Assembly: GCA_032173965.1 (NCBI GenBank) | Contig: CM063290.1 | Coordinates: forward strand, 12,425,501-12,489,500 | DNA from: Sitta carolinensis | Lineage: Eukaryota > Chordata > Aves > Passeriformes > Sittidae | Length of the DNA stretch: 64,000 nucleotides | Reading direction: 5' to 3' | In this document: positions 16,147 to 28,500 of the stretch, one piece after another | Position numbering within the stretch: position 1 is the first letter of the stretch | Layout: every line of letters starts with the position of its first letter | Made by a program: the position numbers and the translations under genes | The notes under the pieces: generated by a model | Databases searched by the model: none | What the model saw: only the letters and a program-made list of their open reading frames with translations | Told to the model about the DNA's origin: nothing

Positions 16147-19100
16147 TAAAACAACATGCATTGCATTGCACTGGTTTTCTGCTTTCCAGCATGGGCAGAG
16201 TGGTGGCAGAGGCAGCTGGGATAGCAAGGGAGCTTGGTGCAGGTAGAGTGATTTATTCAGGACATTCAGAGACCCTGTAGCAGCGCCAGGGCCAGAAGTG
16301 CTTCATCTCAGTCCCAGGCAGAATTCTTTCCACTAAACAATTAAAACAAATCAGCTCTTACCTGGTTCCTCTGCTGAACACTCTTTCTACAGCCAAAGCA
16401 AGAATTCTTTAATTTTTCCTGTTTTGGCTTTTATTAGTGTTTTGACAAACACAGTGAGGGAAGATCTCAGGTGACCAGACCTGTTCTGTCTGTGTGCTGG
16501 GTAGCTGGAAACAACTGGGAAATACTACTGCCCTTCTCAACATCATCTGCTAGATCCTGCACAAGAAGGAGCTTTCATACCAGGGGCCATACTCCGGGGG
16601 ATGGACAACCTTGTGCCATGCTGGCTGGGAACAGGCAGGCACAGGGGAAGGCAAGAGCAAGGAACTGGTAGGCAGACCAAATATCTTCATGTGCTCTTCA
16701 AAGCAAACCCATAAAACTCATGGTATTGGGGCCAGTGTCATGATGCTGTGGCAATGAAAGTGCAAAGCTGGCAATGGTATACAGCAGTACCATCAAGTCT
16801 TAGAAACCTTCACTCTTAAAAAGACAGTTATTATTCCAAAAAGACAGAAAACTTCAGATTCTTTCTCGATATTGATTCCTTCAGGTTTGAGGCTGTCTGA
16901 TAGAGGGGTTTCCTTCATTAAGGATATCTTGATAATGATGTACTTCATCAGAAGATACCAGAAATACCCCTCCTGGCCATACATATTGAGGTAAAACACA
17001 ATCAGCTCCTCTGCTAAGGGCAGAGGAAAGTAATACTGCATACCCACACCAAGGGGGTGGGCAGGGACCCCCTCTGTCACTGCTCTCTTTTGGCAAAAAG
17101 TGCTGTGAGACAAAGCACCCTCAGGGAACCAAATTAAGCCACCCTGCAGGCAGTGGAATATGGCATGTTTACTGCACCACGGTGTGGTAAATGCACTGAG
17201 CACTGGCTCAGCCAAGTGCTGTGCCCAGAGCTGCCTTCAGTACCAGTGGGATGGTGCTGCCAGCCATCCTGCCAAGGGCTCTGGAGAGCTCTTCCCTTGA
17301 AGACACCACAGGGAGAAGGCACTGGATACTGCAGGAGACCTGCACATACAGCTACTTTGTGCCTTCTGATAAGCTGCTGTCAGGGCTGAGGTATTATTTA
17401 TCAGTATTTTGAGGTGAAAACAGAGGTCTGCTCTTGCCTCAAAGAGCACCAGGGCAGAGGATGATAGGGCTGTATCAGTAACATCCCCTTGGCCCTTCCA
17501 GTGCTGCTGAGAATGAATTAACTGTATCTGGCTCCAGGCCAGGCCCTGGAGGTGAAGCTGGCTCACTTACAAATTCTCTGTTTGTAGCATCTCTCCAATC
17601 CCCAGGGCTCAGGCTGCTGGCTGAAAAACCTGCTGGTATTGGTTTGGGTTTGTTTCTAAAACATTTTTCAGCATTGTGGTTACACAAGAAGCTGAAAACC
17701 TGTGTTTTAAAACTCCAGCCAGAAGCACAGGTGATCCTGTTGCTATTTACACAGCACCAACATGTTTAGGGGGAGTCTAAGCCAGGAAGATAAACCCATC
17801 CTGGGTTTCTGAGGTCTTCAAGTTTCCAAAAGGCTGAGCAAGCCTCCTGTGTGTGGGTGCGCTGGGTGGCACTGTTGCCGAGCTGGGTGCTGTGCAGCAG
17901 AGCTCCTGCACAACCCCCAAGCCTGCCAAGGTCACACGCCCAGGCACTGCCCTGGCCACTGGCAGAGGGCTGAGCCAGCCCCTCCCTGTGCAAGGCAGGA
18001 CCTCAGCAGCCTTTCTCACCTCTCCTGGCTGTTGTGAAGGGCTTTAGCACAGCTTCCTAATCTCCATTTGACATGTTTGACCAACTGATAGTGCTGATGT
18101 TTTTCTTCAATTTTTTTTTTTTCCTCAAGGAAGAGGAGAAGCCCTGGGGGAAGAAGCCTGCCTGGGAGACAGAGAGACGCCATAAGGAGACTTTTTGGAG
18201 CAGGGAGAGACCACCAGAAGCAGAAGTAAGACCCTGACCTGGGGCAGAAGAGAGCTGTGCTGAATAATCTCCCACCCTGGTTTCAGGGCACTGCTGTGTG
18301 TGAAAGCACTGCCATCACTGGCCTCCTTTTCCCAAGAGCATTTCTGGCAGTGGACAGTTTCCAGCTACAAGATCAAAGCCAAATGTGCAAGGAGTGCTTC
18401 TCAAAATCTGAACTTTCCCTTAACACTTACCAACTCCATCCCAGGTGTTAAAGCAACATACAATGCCAATGCACCACAAGTCAGTCATAAGCATGATCTC
18501 TCCAGAAACAGGAGCATCCATAATCTTGGGCCCTTTAGGCAAAGGAGAGCACTCACTTTGCTAACATTCTGGCATCCCTCATGCTGTGGTTTTTCACTAT
18601 TGCTCTGTAACCAAACAGCACCTACAGGGTTACTACCTGGGAGGAAAGAGACACACAGAAATACCCTGATGGTCAATGTTATCTAGGAGCAATCACATCC
18701 CACTGCCCACATACTTGTCCCAATGCTGGGTCTTGCCCATCAACATGTCAAGTAGTTCCCAGCAACACCACACAGCTAGCACGTGGTACAGCAGCCTCCT
18801 GGCCAGCTCCAAGGCTGCTTGAGGTCTTCAGCCACACCAGAACAGCAAACCTAGGTCATCAGCCACTCTTGACAATGGTAAAGACTTGTGAAGCCCAGAA
18901 GAAGAAGTTTAGATTCCCGTCCTCTGTGTAGCTCCTTGAAGAGGTAAACACAGGACACTCAGTGAAGGACCTCCATAGGAATTTGCTGTCTTGCCTCTGC
19001 CTCAAAAGCTGCTTCTTCAGCAGCGTTTGCCATTCAGAAGAGACATTTGTTTTTTCTTGGCATTTAGAGATCTTTTTTCTCTTCACCCACAATAAACTCT

Positions 19101-21821
19101 TTGCCATTGCTGCTAGCAGAGGTTTCATATTGAAGCTAAATCAGGAACCACAGGTGCCTTGAGGTTTGCAATATACACTGAGACCTGCCACTGGTTTAGG
19201 GTTTGTGTTTTGGGTTTTGGTCAAGACACAAAGAACCTGAAGTGATCTGGAGTATCTAAACTTGCAGTGATTGCTTGGGAAACCCCAGGAGGCTCCTTGC
19301 TGTGTTAAGGTGAACCAGAGCAAACATGGCATGAAGAGGACTGACCACCTCTTGGTTCCTAGTGCCATCACAGAGAACCTGTTGATCTGAAGGGAAAACC
19401 AGGATCACTTCACAAAGGCTAAAGGGTGCTCTAAGGAGCTGGACCATCACTGCCTTCCAAAGCATTGTGAGAAACATGCAGAAAAAGGTAGGACAGTGCC
19501 ACGGCCTCAGCTGGTGCTTGAAAAAAAAAGAAAACAAAAAACCACTGCAAGCTTTGGCCACATAATTCCTTGTAGGACACCACAGCAACAATGAGTGTGG
19601 TCTTCCATGGGGTTTCACTGAACTTCTGTCTCTTTTGACCTCTGGCTTTGAAGGTCACTGTCAACTGGAAATGAGCTTTCTTCCCTCTGTTACTCACTAG
19701 CAGAACAAAAATCTGTCCTCAATGCTGTACTAGTGCAACTCCATGGCGTGAAACATGTACTCTTCTTTTGCCCCCAGACACCCAGAGCTCCCCTCCCAGG
19801 CAGAAACCAGATCAGACACTAACAGCCCTACGGAGTACTTCTCAGGGGGCAGAGGAGGGGACTGTGGCTCACATGCTGTGAAATCCTAACCCTGGCTCAA
19901 CCACGAGATCCTTGCATGGCCTCGGACACTTCTTGCCTTGCCAGTCTCTGTTCTGCCTGTGAGAAGAGCTAATCCTCATTACCAGGCAGCTGTAGCCCTT
20001 GGATTAGTTACACACAGAGTGCTGAGGCAATGAATAATGCACAGCACTGCTCTAAACGATCTCCTTCGAGGGAAACCACACAAATTACAAACACTGACGG
20101 GGCCTGTGTTTACAGAGAGGCCTCTCTAACTGCCTTCTGCTGAGGAAATGGGCTGTGCTGCCCAGTCTGCTCCAGGCAGTTCTCACTGAGCCTCCACAGT
20201 TCCACTACCTGCTGAAACATCATTAATTGTTATTATTAAACCACCTCCTTAATTACTGAACCTAATTAAATCCCAACCTCAGATTCAAAAGAGGTGGGAA
20301 AACAAATGTAAAAATGAGCACTGGAGCCAGAGACATGCTTTTAAAATTTCACAGTTTATTTTTCTCTCTGTGCAAAATCAGAGCTACTTAACATTAATCA
20401 CTTTTCACAGTGCAGGGAGCAGAAGTGATTACTGTTTAAGCTGCAGTTCAGTGGGATCCTTCTGGGTCCTGAATCCCAGGAAATCTCCATGTGCAGATGA
20501 TCTGGAAAAGACACAAACTGCACAGCAGTATTTCTAGCAGTTGTTACTTGTCAGACAAGGTGCCTTGACAGCAAATCCAAGGGAAACCTGCTTTCCTCCT
20601 GAAGGCATCACAGCATTCATGGCTGCATGCAGACTCCAAGAATTTGCAGCCAGTGGCATTCAAAAAGTTTAAGGCACAGTTTACAAGTCAGAGCTAGCAG
20701 AGACAGATGAAAAGCAATCAATAAGCTCTTTTCACAGCCACTTAGTCTCACATAAGGCCAAACAGTGGAAGGAAAAACTGGTCCCTGGAGTAAGAGAGTC
20801 TGGTCCCAGCCTGGCCAGCAGCACTTGCAGCTTGCTGGCTGCTCCACCAGTGGTCACCACTGGAACATAAGGAATGGGGCATGAAGCCAGGCAGCCCCAG
20901 CACTTGGAAAACATTATTGAAATCCTGTATAAGGCCAGGAGAAGAGACCCTTCAGGATACTGGGCAAGAGGAGCTCATATCAGTTATTAAGAGGTTCTCA
21001 AAGAAGATGATTGTATGACATGGAGATTTCATTGTGCAATATTAAAAATAAGAAATGTGTCCCTTGAAGCATCCTTCCAGAGCTCGTAGTCAGACCACAC
21101 TAGCTGCACAGTTCCCCATCACTATTCAAATGCAGAGAATAAATGAGAAAAAAACTGATTTGGAAAAGCCAACAGCAGCTCCCTCGCTCCCAGGGAAGCA
21201 GGGGGATGGTTGGACAATGTCTGAATCACAGTTGAGTAGTTCAGGCACCTAAGGTAGTAGTCAGAGAAGCCAAATTTGTTTGCTACACCAGGTTAAACAC
21301 TGTCCCACAAAGTTCAGCAGCAGGAGTTGAAGAAGGCCTGCTGAGAGATGGCTCAGACCTCATTATTAGAAGGGCTTTTCACGGCTTGTCCTGTGCCCAG
21401 TTGGTGGCTCTGGCACCTCCTGGCCACAGTGCTGGGAGGGAAGAACCCTTCTTTGCAGATAGGTAATGAGGCTGTTTAGAGGCAGTGTTGCTGTTTCCCT
21501 GGAAAGAGCAGACAGTCACAGCACAGCAGAGCTTCTTGGCAGTATCAGGAAAACAGTGGAAGGCTGTGACTGACCCATTTTCAACCAAATGGAAAACTCT
21601 GCTTTTGTTTCCCATTTTAGTTTCTCCCTTCAAGCCATCTCATAGCAACAGCTTTGCTCTGCTATTAGCAGTTTGTCCTTGTAAGGAAAAGCAAGAGTCC
21701 ATTAATAAGCCAAATTTATCACTGGTGTAACTCTGCTGACCTAATTACATTAGCCACATATTTGACGTTATATTTACCTTCCTCTGCTTCCTCCATAGTT
21801 AAAAGGAAAACACCTTTGAAC

Positions 21822-21827
21822 TTTAAT
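21822..21827 (-). terminator. Candidate polyadenylation signal (ATTAAA) of the BDH1 paralogue
   Basis: An ATTAAA on the minus strand about 215 bp past the TAA stop at 22041. The next canonical AATAAA on this strand is at 20355-20360, about 1.7 kb past the stop. Which one is used cannot be told from sequence. Confidence 0.3.
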
Positions 21828-22040
21828 CAGCACAGCAAGAAATACAAACAAGAATGAGGAAAAAAAAAAGAACCAAAAAACCATGCTGTTCTAGCATTCC
21901 ACAACACATGACTTGAAGTCATAACTCAAATTGGAAGCATGTGCATCTCCAGGGGAGACACAGCAGCAAGGAGTGCAGAGGTCAGCCCTAAAACCTGTGT
22001 GTGAGTAGGAGCCCTGGAGGGATGCTTGAAGGATGCCTGT

Positions 22041-22522
22041 TTACAGGGTGGCTCCAGGGATGTAAAGCCAGTCAGCAATGGCTGTGGGCAGGTGGGTCAT
22101 GACCTGCAGCCTCACCCACCAGTAGGTCTCCATGGGGTTGTAGCGGTTCTTTGGGCACGGGGATGTGAGCGCTTCGGTGATGTCACTCAAGACCAGAGAC
22201 ATGTCCTGCAGGCCACTGTTGACGAAGGACTTCATCCTGGCCACGTGGCGAGTGAAGTACTCGCTGCCGTAGTCCTCCCGCACCGTGTCGGTGGCCCCGC
22301 TCCACAGCGCCTCCGCCTGCCTGTCGATGCTGGCTGCTGTCAGGATGCCCGTGGCTGCCACGAAGTTACTGGGCTCGATGAGGATGACGCGCACGCCCCA
22401 GCGGTACATCTCCTGCCTCAGGCAGTCGGAGAAGGCTGCCACCCCAAACTTGGAAACGCAGTAGCAGGAGCGAGATGGACTCGCCATGCGTCCCAACATG
22501 CTCGTGATATTCACCACACGGC
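22041..22522 (-). CDS. BDH1 paralogue last exon (catalytic Ser-Tyr-Lys)
   Basis: It opens after a GTCTCTAG acceptor in phase 1, reads [12 protein letters not shown], and holds catalytic S177, Y190 and K194 in YCVSKFG. It ends [19 protein letters not shown] and TAA. The exon is much richer in G+C than the introns around it. It is 12 bp longer than the matching BDH1 exon, mainly from extra C-terminal residues. Confidence 0.95.
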
Positions 22523-25500
22523 CTAGAGACAAAATATCAGGGAGAGCAGATGAGCCGCAGAAGCAGCAGCCAGAACATCCCAGTATTTAGCTGGATGATG
22601 CCGATTTCTAAAATCTGAGTCTTGAATACACATCCCCTGTCACGGTACTTTTCTCTCCTGCCTCAAGCAAGGCTAACCCCTGTTCTGACCTCCTGAAGGG
22701 ATGGTGCATATGCCTACCTCTGCATCAAAGAATTTACAAAGTGTACAAGACATTTCCCTCATAATTTCCAAGTAGGGAAGTACCCTGATCTGCAACTGTA
22801 AGCTGTGTGTTCTCAGGAGTGTGTCCCACCTGTGTGTCTTGCTAGAGAAAGGATCAAGCTCCCAGCCTGGAGTTTCATGAGCTGCAAAGCTCACAACTCT
22901 GTGTGATGCCATGCAAGTGTTCTGGTTCTTTCTGTAAGCATGACAACTCATCTGCCTAACACACCTGTGTACTTTTAGACCCGAGCTGGATGGCAAAGAA
23001 TGAGTAGAGATTTTTCTGCACCTGCAGTGCAATGCAGCTGGTCAGCCACAAGTCTCGACAGTGGCCATTCCTGGGACAAACAAGAGGAGATTTGATGTGC
23101 TGCTGTCCATGGGGCAGTGGAGAGCAATTGTCCTAATTCCTGCCAACAGCCCGTGACAGCCCTCAGGCCACTGCCCCAGCGCAGTGTCAGCAGTGGTCAC
23201 TTCTCTGTGCATGTCTCAGCTTTTATCCAAGACACATTTCAGATACACTTACAGACAAGCCCTTGAAATTCCACCAGCTATTTTTATGGAGAGAATTTTC
23301 ACAGCCATGGAGAACAGCACCCTTCTGCAGCTCAAAATTTTGTCTGAGAAACAAGTGGGCAGCTCCACTGTGTCATTCCAGACCTAAGTGTAACTTAGAG
23401 AGACTTTAAGAACCACCTGCTGACCTGATGGGTAAGATACTTTTTGTAGTGAGATGGAGCTTGTTTAGTGGTTAATTGCTGTCTGGGAATGGCATCTGAG
23501 CAATCTTCTTAATATAGCTCCCTTTTGTCCTCACAGAGCACACACCTGTACCATCATTCCCACACATGCTAAATAAAGAACCTCTTCAGAGTTCTGCTCA
23601 TACATATCTTTTTTCAATATAAAACAACGAGTTTTGATAATACCATTGTCCTGTAAGATATCTGAAATGGCTGTTATTGACTCTCATTTATTCTGTCACA
23701 ACCTGAAATCACCCTTGAATGGAATAACATGAAGGGAGAAGATTCAGTTATCCAAACATGACCACTCTATGGACTCTGGTCTGTGTGTGATATCTGCCAA
23801 CACTGCACAAAGGTCTCTGATATCTCTGATATCTTGGTGTTTAAGATAGCCTCTGCTGCATAGGTGCCTGGCCTGCCCCAAGAATAGCCTCTACTACCAA
23901 ATGCTTACAGGGCAAACTCAGAAACTCTCCTTGGACTGCACAGGCATTCCCCCAAGTACAGCCTGGATTTCTAGCTACATCTCTTTGCTGTGCTACAAAA
24001 GCTTTGAGCCTTACAACACTGCCCAGCATGTACCTTTAGCTCTGCGAATGAGGGGCAGGAAAGCTTTTGTCACCCTCACAGTGCCCCATAGGTTGACCTC
24101 TGCCACCTTCTTGTAATTGTCTAAACTTGCAAATTCCACCTCTCCGAAGGTCGAGATGCCAGCGTTGTTCACTAGGCCCCACAGACCTGCCAACAAACAC
24201 ATGAATAAAGAGTGGGACAAGGAAGAGTCACAGAGAAAACACTGGTTGTTTGCAGTAACCTAAAACCTTAACAAAGAACTGGGCACTTCCGTAGAAATAA
24301 ATTGTAGAGAAAAACTCAGCGAGGAGATGAAATATGGTCTTCCTATACCAGGGGGTTGTTTGGAATGTCAAGGAAAGTGATGGGGCCACACAAGTATTGC
24401 CTCCTGAATATCTCCTGTTCACTCAAATGCTCTTCTGTGGCTTTATGAGGCTGCATCTGTCTGTCTCTCTTTTAAGCCTCCTCTTGATCCCAGGTTTACC
24501 TCCACTCAGTGACTTTATAATGAATTCTGCAATTTGGAGTGGGCTGGACTTTCTCCCATAATTAGGAGAAAAAAAAGAAAAAAAAGGAAAAAAACCCAGG
24601 TATTTGGGATTTCTTAATCCCCTTCACAACTCTGGCTCACTCTTTTGGAGGGTGCATAGTATTGATCATTCATGGCCTGGTTAACAGCTGTTGTGTTTTA
24701 GTCCAAGAATTTGGTTTCCCTCAACCCTAAGTTTATCAGGAGTTAGCAAACTTATAACCAACCCTTACGATTACTAGAATTTAAAAATTAATGTCTTTTG
24801 CACATGCAGTCCTGTCAAAATAAGTTGACTGCACTTCCCAAAAGCTGCTGTGATGAACCCTTTACATGTCAGGACTTAGCGGGTCAGCAAGAACTTGACC
24901 CTTCAAAGTGATTACTGCAGGACTACCAGTGGCAAACATTTGTAGGGATGAATCATAGATTTATTGAAGCATGGGACTATCCAGCCATAAACTGCATAAG
25001 GAAGAAACAGAAGAGCTGGAACAAGACAACAGAATTGCTTCTCGTTAGATGTCCTGCCATACACTGTGGTTATTTTTCACTCTGTTGGAGGTGGGGCTGG
25101 ACTGTCAGGGCTGCATTGGACTCAGCTGACGTTGGGGCCCCTTTCCACGCCAGGACCTTCCTCTTACCAAGAACTAGCACAGGGCTAAGAAGGAGTCCTC
25201 ATGTCCAGGGAGCTCCAACATTGCTGTCAGCAGCACCAATGTCACACCACCCTGTTGATAAAAGTTATCAAGCTCGCTCTCGGAAATTTTGGGGCTATTT
25301 GCCCTGCCTCTGCTCCATAGCTTCCCTACTCTGATGTATGAAATTCTTTTAATTTCCACCCTGTATTGATTGAGTCAGATAGTAGCCATGTATTTTACCA
25401 AACATAGTCCTATAAACAAATTGCAATATTCTGCCAATGTGCAATGGAATATATCCTCCTGTTACACTTAAAACCAACACACCCTTGGCAGGCTGACTCT

Positions 25501-28500
25501 GTGCTCTCACACGGGCCCTGGTTACCCTGCCCCATTCCCAGCTAAGGTTGTTCTTCCTGAAGGCTGTTGACCACTGTGTACAGCAGCCTGTTCCTGCTTC
25601 ACCTTCTGAAGCTCACAGTTTTAGTATGTCAAGATGAAATTCATGCTGATCTACATTCAGCACAGCATCTCACCTTGAATGGGGTCCTTCTGCTGCTGCA
25701 AAGCAAGGTCTAACTGCTAGCAGGAGGACCATGGAAACAGGGCACATGATGGAGTAATTTCATCACTAACAAAAAAAAACATGCTGAGAAAATTTGGCAA
25801 GGATTTACCAAAGACATAAACTATCTGTCACAAACTGACCTCTGCAGAGTATTCCTTACAAATTCCTGTAAATTTCTGTACAACAATGTCCCATTTCCTG
25901 GGTTATGAAGTTAGTTCTCATGAACGTCCCTGAATCATTATTTACAATGGTTTGTTGTTGGAATTCCATTGCTCATGGATCAGGGCATGATACAAACAGA
26001 ACAAAGTGCTGAGGGGAGCCCAGTCACAGTGCTGTTTGCTGGACAGCAGTGTGTTTATTGAGCAGAGCCTTATCACTATTACGTCTCTAGAGTCAACAAT
26101 ACAGTGGGAACTGCATGAGACCAAAAGCAAACAGGCACTCCTATCAAAAGAGTTCAGCCTTATGTACACAGCACAAGGAGAAGAGGTATAAAGAACTGTA
26201 CAGCCCAAGAACTGTTCTGCACTACCTCCTCTGGGGCCACATTCAGTGTGCAACCACACCCTGTGCAAGGCACCTCAGTCTCAAGAGCCGTTGTATTCCA
26301 GCACCTATTTATTGAACACTGTTTACTGGGAAGCCTCAAACCTCAGGCACACCAATGGGCGTGAAAAGAAGCCTTTGTTGCTTTGCACACCATGCTGAGA
26401 CAAACAGCTACAGAAAGAACCAGTCCAACTTGCTGAGCAGGGATGCAAGACTTCTCTGTCCCTGCTACACACACAGTTTTGCAAACACTGCTGCATTTAT
26501 AGAAGCAATAGAGCTGATTCCTTCCAAGCTTTCACTCAGTGGGGAAAGGCTTTGTGCTACCACTGCTGTTGCTGGGCTCCTCAGGAAAAGCTTAAGAAGC
26601 TGTGAAAAGCATGACGAGGGCTGGGTGATTGTGTAGGAAGAAAAATCATGCAGAGAGAACATGTGTGGGATCAGAGCTTGTACACTACTCAATTACATTT
26701 CATATGCTTGTTTTAGAAGGGAAGGTATGCTCACATAATTTGCATGAAGATTAGAGCTGTTATTATTTACTAGCTTAATACTTGCTGTGAACAAAACCAG
26801 GGCTATGGCAGACTCATCCAAGCTTCAAGATGAGCAGCCACCTTCAAGTCACAACCCTGAAGTCCTGAAGCCATAGATGTCAAATTTCAGTGCACCTTCA
26901 GCCTATGTCTACAGCTGCTGGCCAGCTTGTTACTGGCATAGAAGCTGCAGAAAAGCCTATGCAGGGCAAGAAGTCACATGGGAAGAGGTCAGATAGTGTC
27001 ATATCAGGCTCTGACTGTAAACTCACATGCCACTGCCAAAGCACTTCCAAGAAGGAAAGACGGGACTCTTATCTCCCTTGGCATACTTTTGGGGTCCACG
27101 AGTTGGACTCATGTTTAAGGTGACATGCTGATTAAGGTCATCTATGCCAAGCCTACCCTGGATTCCACTTCACATCACCTCTGGGATGCTGCATGGCAAA
27201 CTGAAAACATGGATTGTTCTGACTGAAGATTAATCTAGGTTTGGGGCACTTCAAATCTGTGCTCCAGCTCAGCACTCAGTTGTACCCACACAGCAGAGAG
27301 GACAGCAGCAATAAGCAGCCAGGGCCCATCACCTCTTCATTACCAGGGTCACTTGCAAGGTCTGCATGAGCTAGGAGCACGTGTGGCAGGAGAGCAAGGA
27401 AGGGATCAAGCTCTGGCTATTCTATGCCCTTCACAGGCATTCAAGGGCAAACACACAGATACTTGTGGGCTTGTTGCCACTCATTGCTTTTTATGGGATG
27501 TAGAGTTAAAGGCTAATCCTCCAGTCAGTCTTGGTCTCTTTCCATGTGGCTGCCACATCAATAGCAAGACAATTGTCCTCACTGACCCGGGTACAGCACA
27601 GCCTGACTGCCAGCCACACACTGTCACAGGCCTTCAGGCTTGTTAACCCTCTTCTGGTGGAGCACAGAGAGAAAAGACCTGGTCAATGCATGGCTTGCTC
27701 TGTAGAAAGGATTCTGTGAATAAAAGATCCCTACATACCTTCCTCCGGCTCCTTCAGGGTCCTCTTCACAAAATCTACAGCCTGAGCCACCTCCTGGTCA
27801 CTGCACACATCCATCTGTAGCACTTTCATCCGGTCTGACTTCATGTTTCTCAGCTCCCTGGCTCCATCTCCATTCTCATCCTGTTCAGCAGAACAGAAAA
27901 GTGTCCCACTAAGATGGACCAAGAACAGCAATACAGCTTGGGGCCAGGCAAGTTCACTTGGACAGGAAATAGAAGCTACTGACATTACACACAAAGGTGT
28001 AAACTTGGTGCACAAATATGCACAAACCAGCATACCATCCTCCTCTTCCCTCCAGCACCACTTCCAGAACTGCATCAGTGACTCAGGGCCCTGAAGCCCC
28101 ACGAAGCCCACCCTGCTCTTGGCTCCTCATGATGGGTTTCACATCCCTAACATGCGGAAATACTGTGCCAGCTGGGGAGAACCAGGGCCTCTCCACTGCC
28201 TTGCTGTCTGTGCTCTACAGGTAACATAACTTGTACAGAAATTGGAGTCAGATGTTCAGGAATACATGCTCAGTGGAGATCTGGTTCTGTACACAGCGGC
28301 ACAACTACACACATGAAAGGAGTTTGGCTAAGGAAGAAAGAATTTTTTTTAAAATCTTTTTTTCACTCTATAGGTAATAAGAAATTCATGGTTCTGTTCT
28401 CCTTTCCACTTTTTTCCTTTCTTTCCTCCCCATCCCATTACTATCATTAGAGATTCTGTTACTACTGTGGGGTTTTTTTGTTTAGTCAAATGTATACACA

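Larger units (their letters stand above)
8830..22040. other. Gene-poor interval between APOD and the BDH1 paralogue
   Basis: I found no exon that combines splice sites with a recognisable protein in these 13 kb. The longest open frames are a proline-rich frame at 11053-11703 (minus), 9862-10398 (plus), 14804-15253 (plus) and 16793-17215 (minus). None shows family motifs. A CA microsatellite (about 9648-9671) and a poly-A run (about 16101-16143) are the clear structures. The right end contains the 3' untranslated region of the minus-strand paralogue. Confidence 0.6.

Noticed and set aside
22026..22526. 166-codon plus-strand frame opposite the paralogue's last exon
   Set aside because: It is the antisense shadow of a GC-rich, conserved SDR exon on the minus strand.
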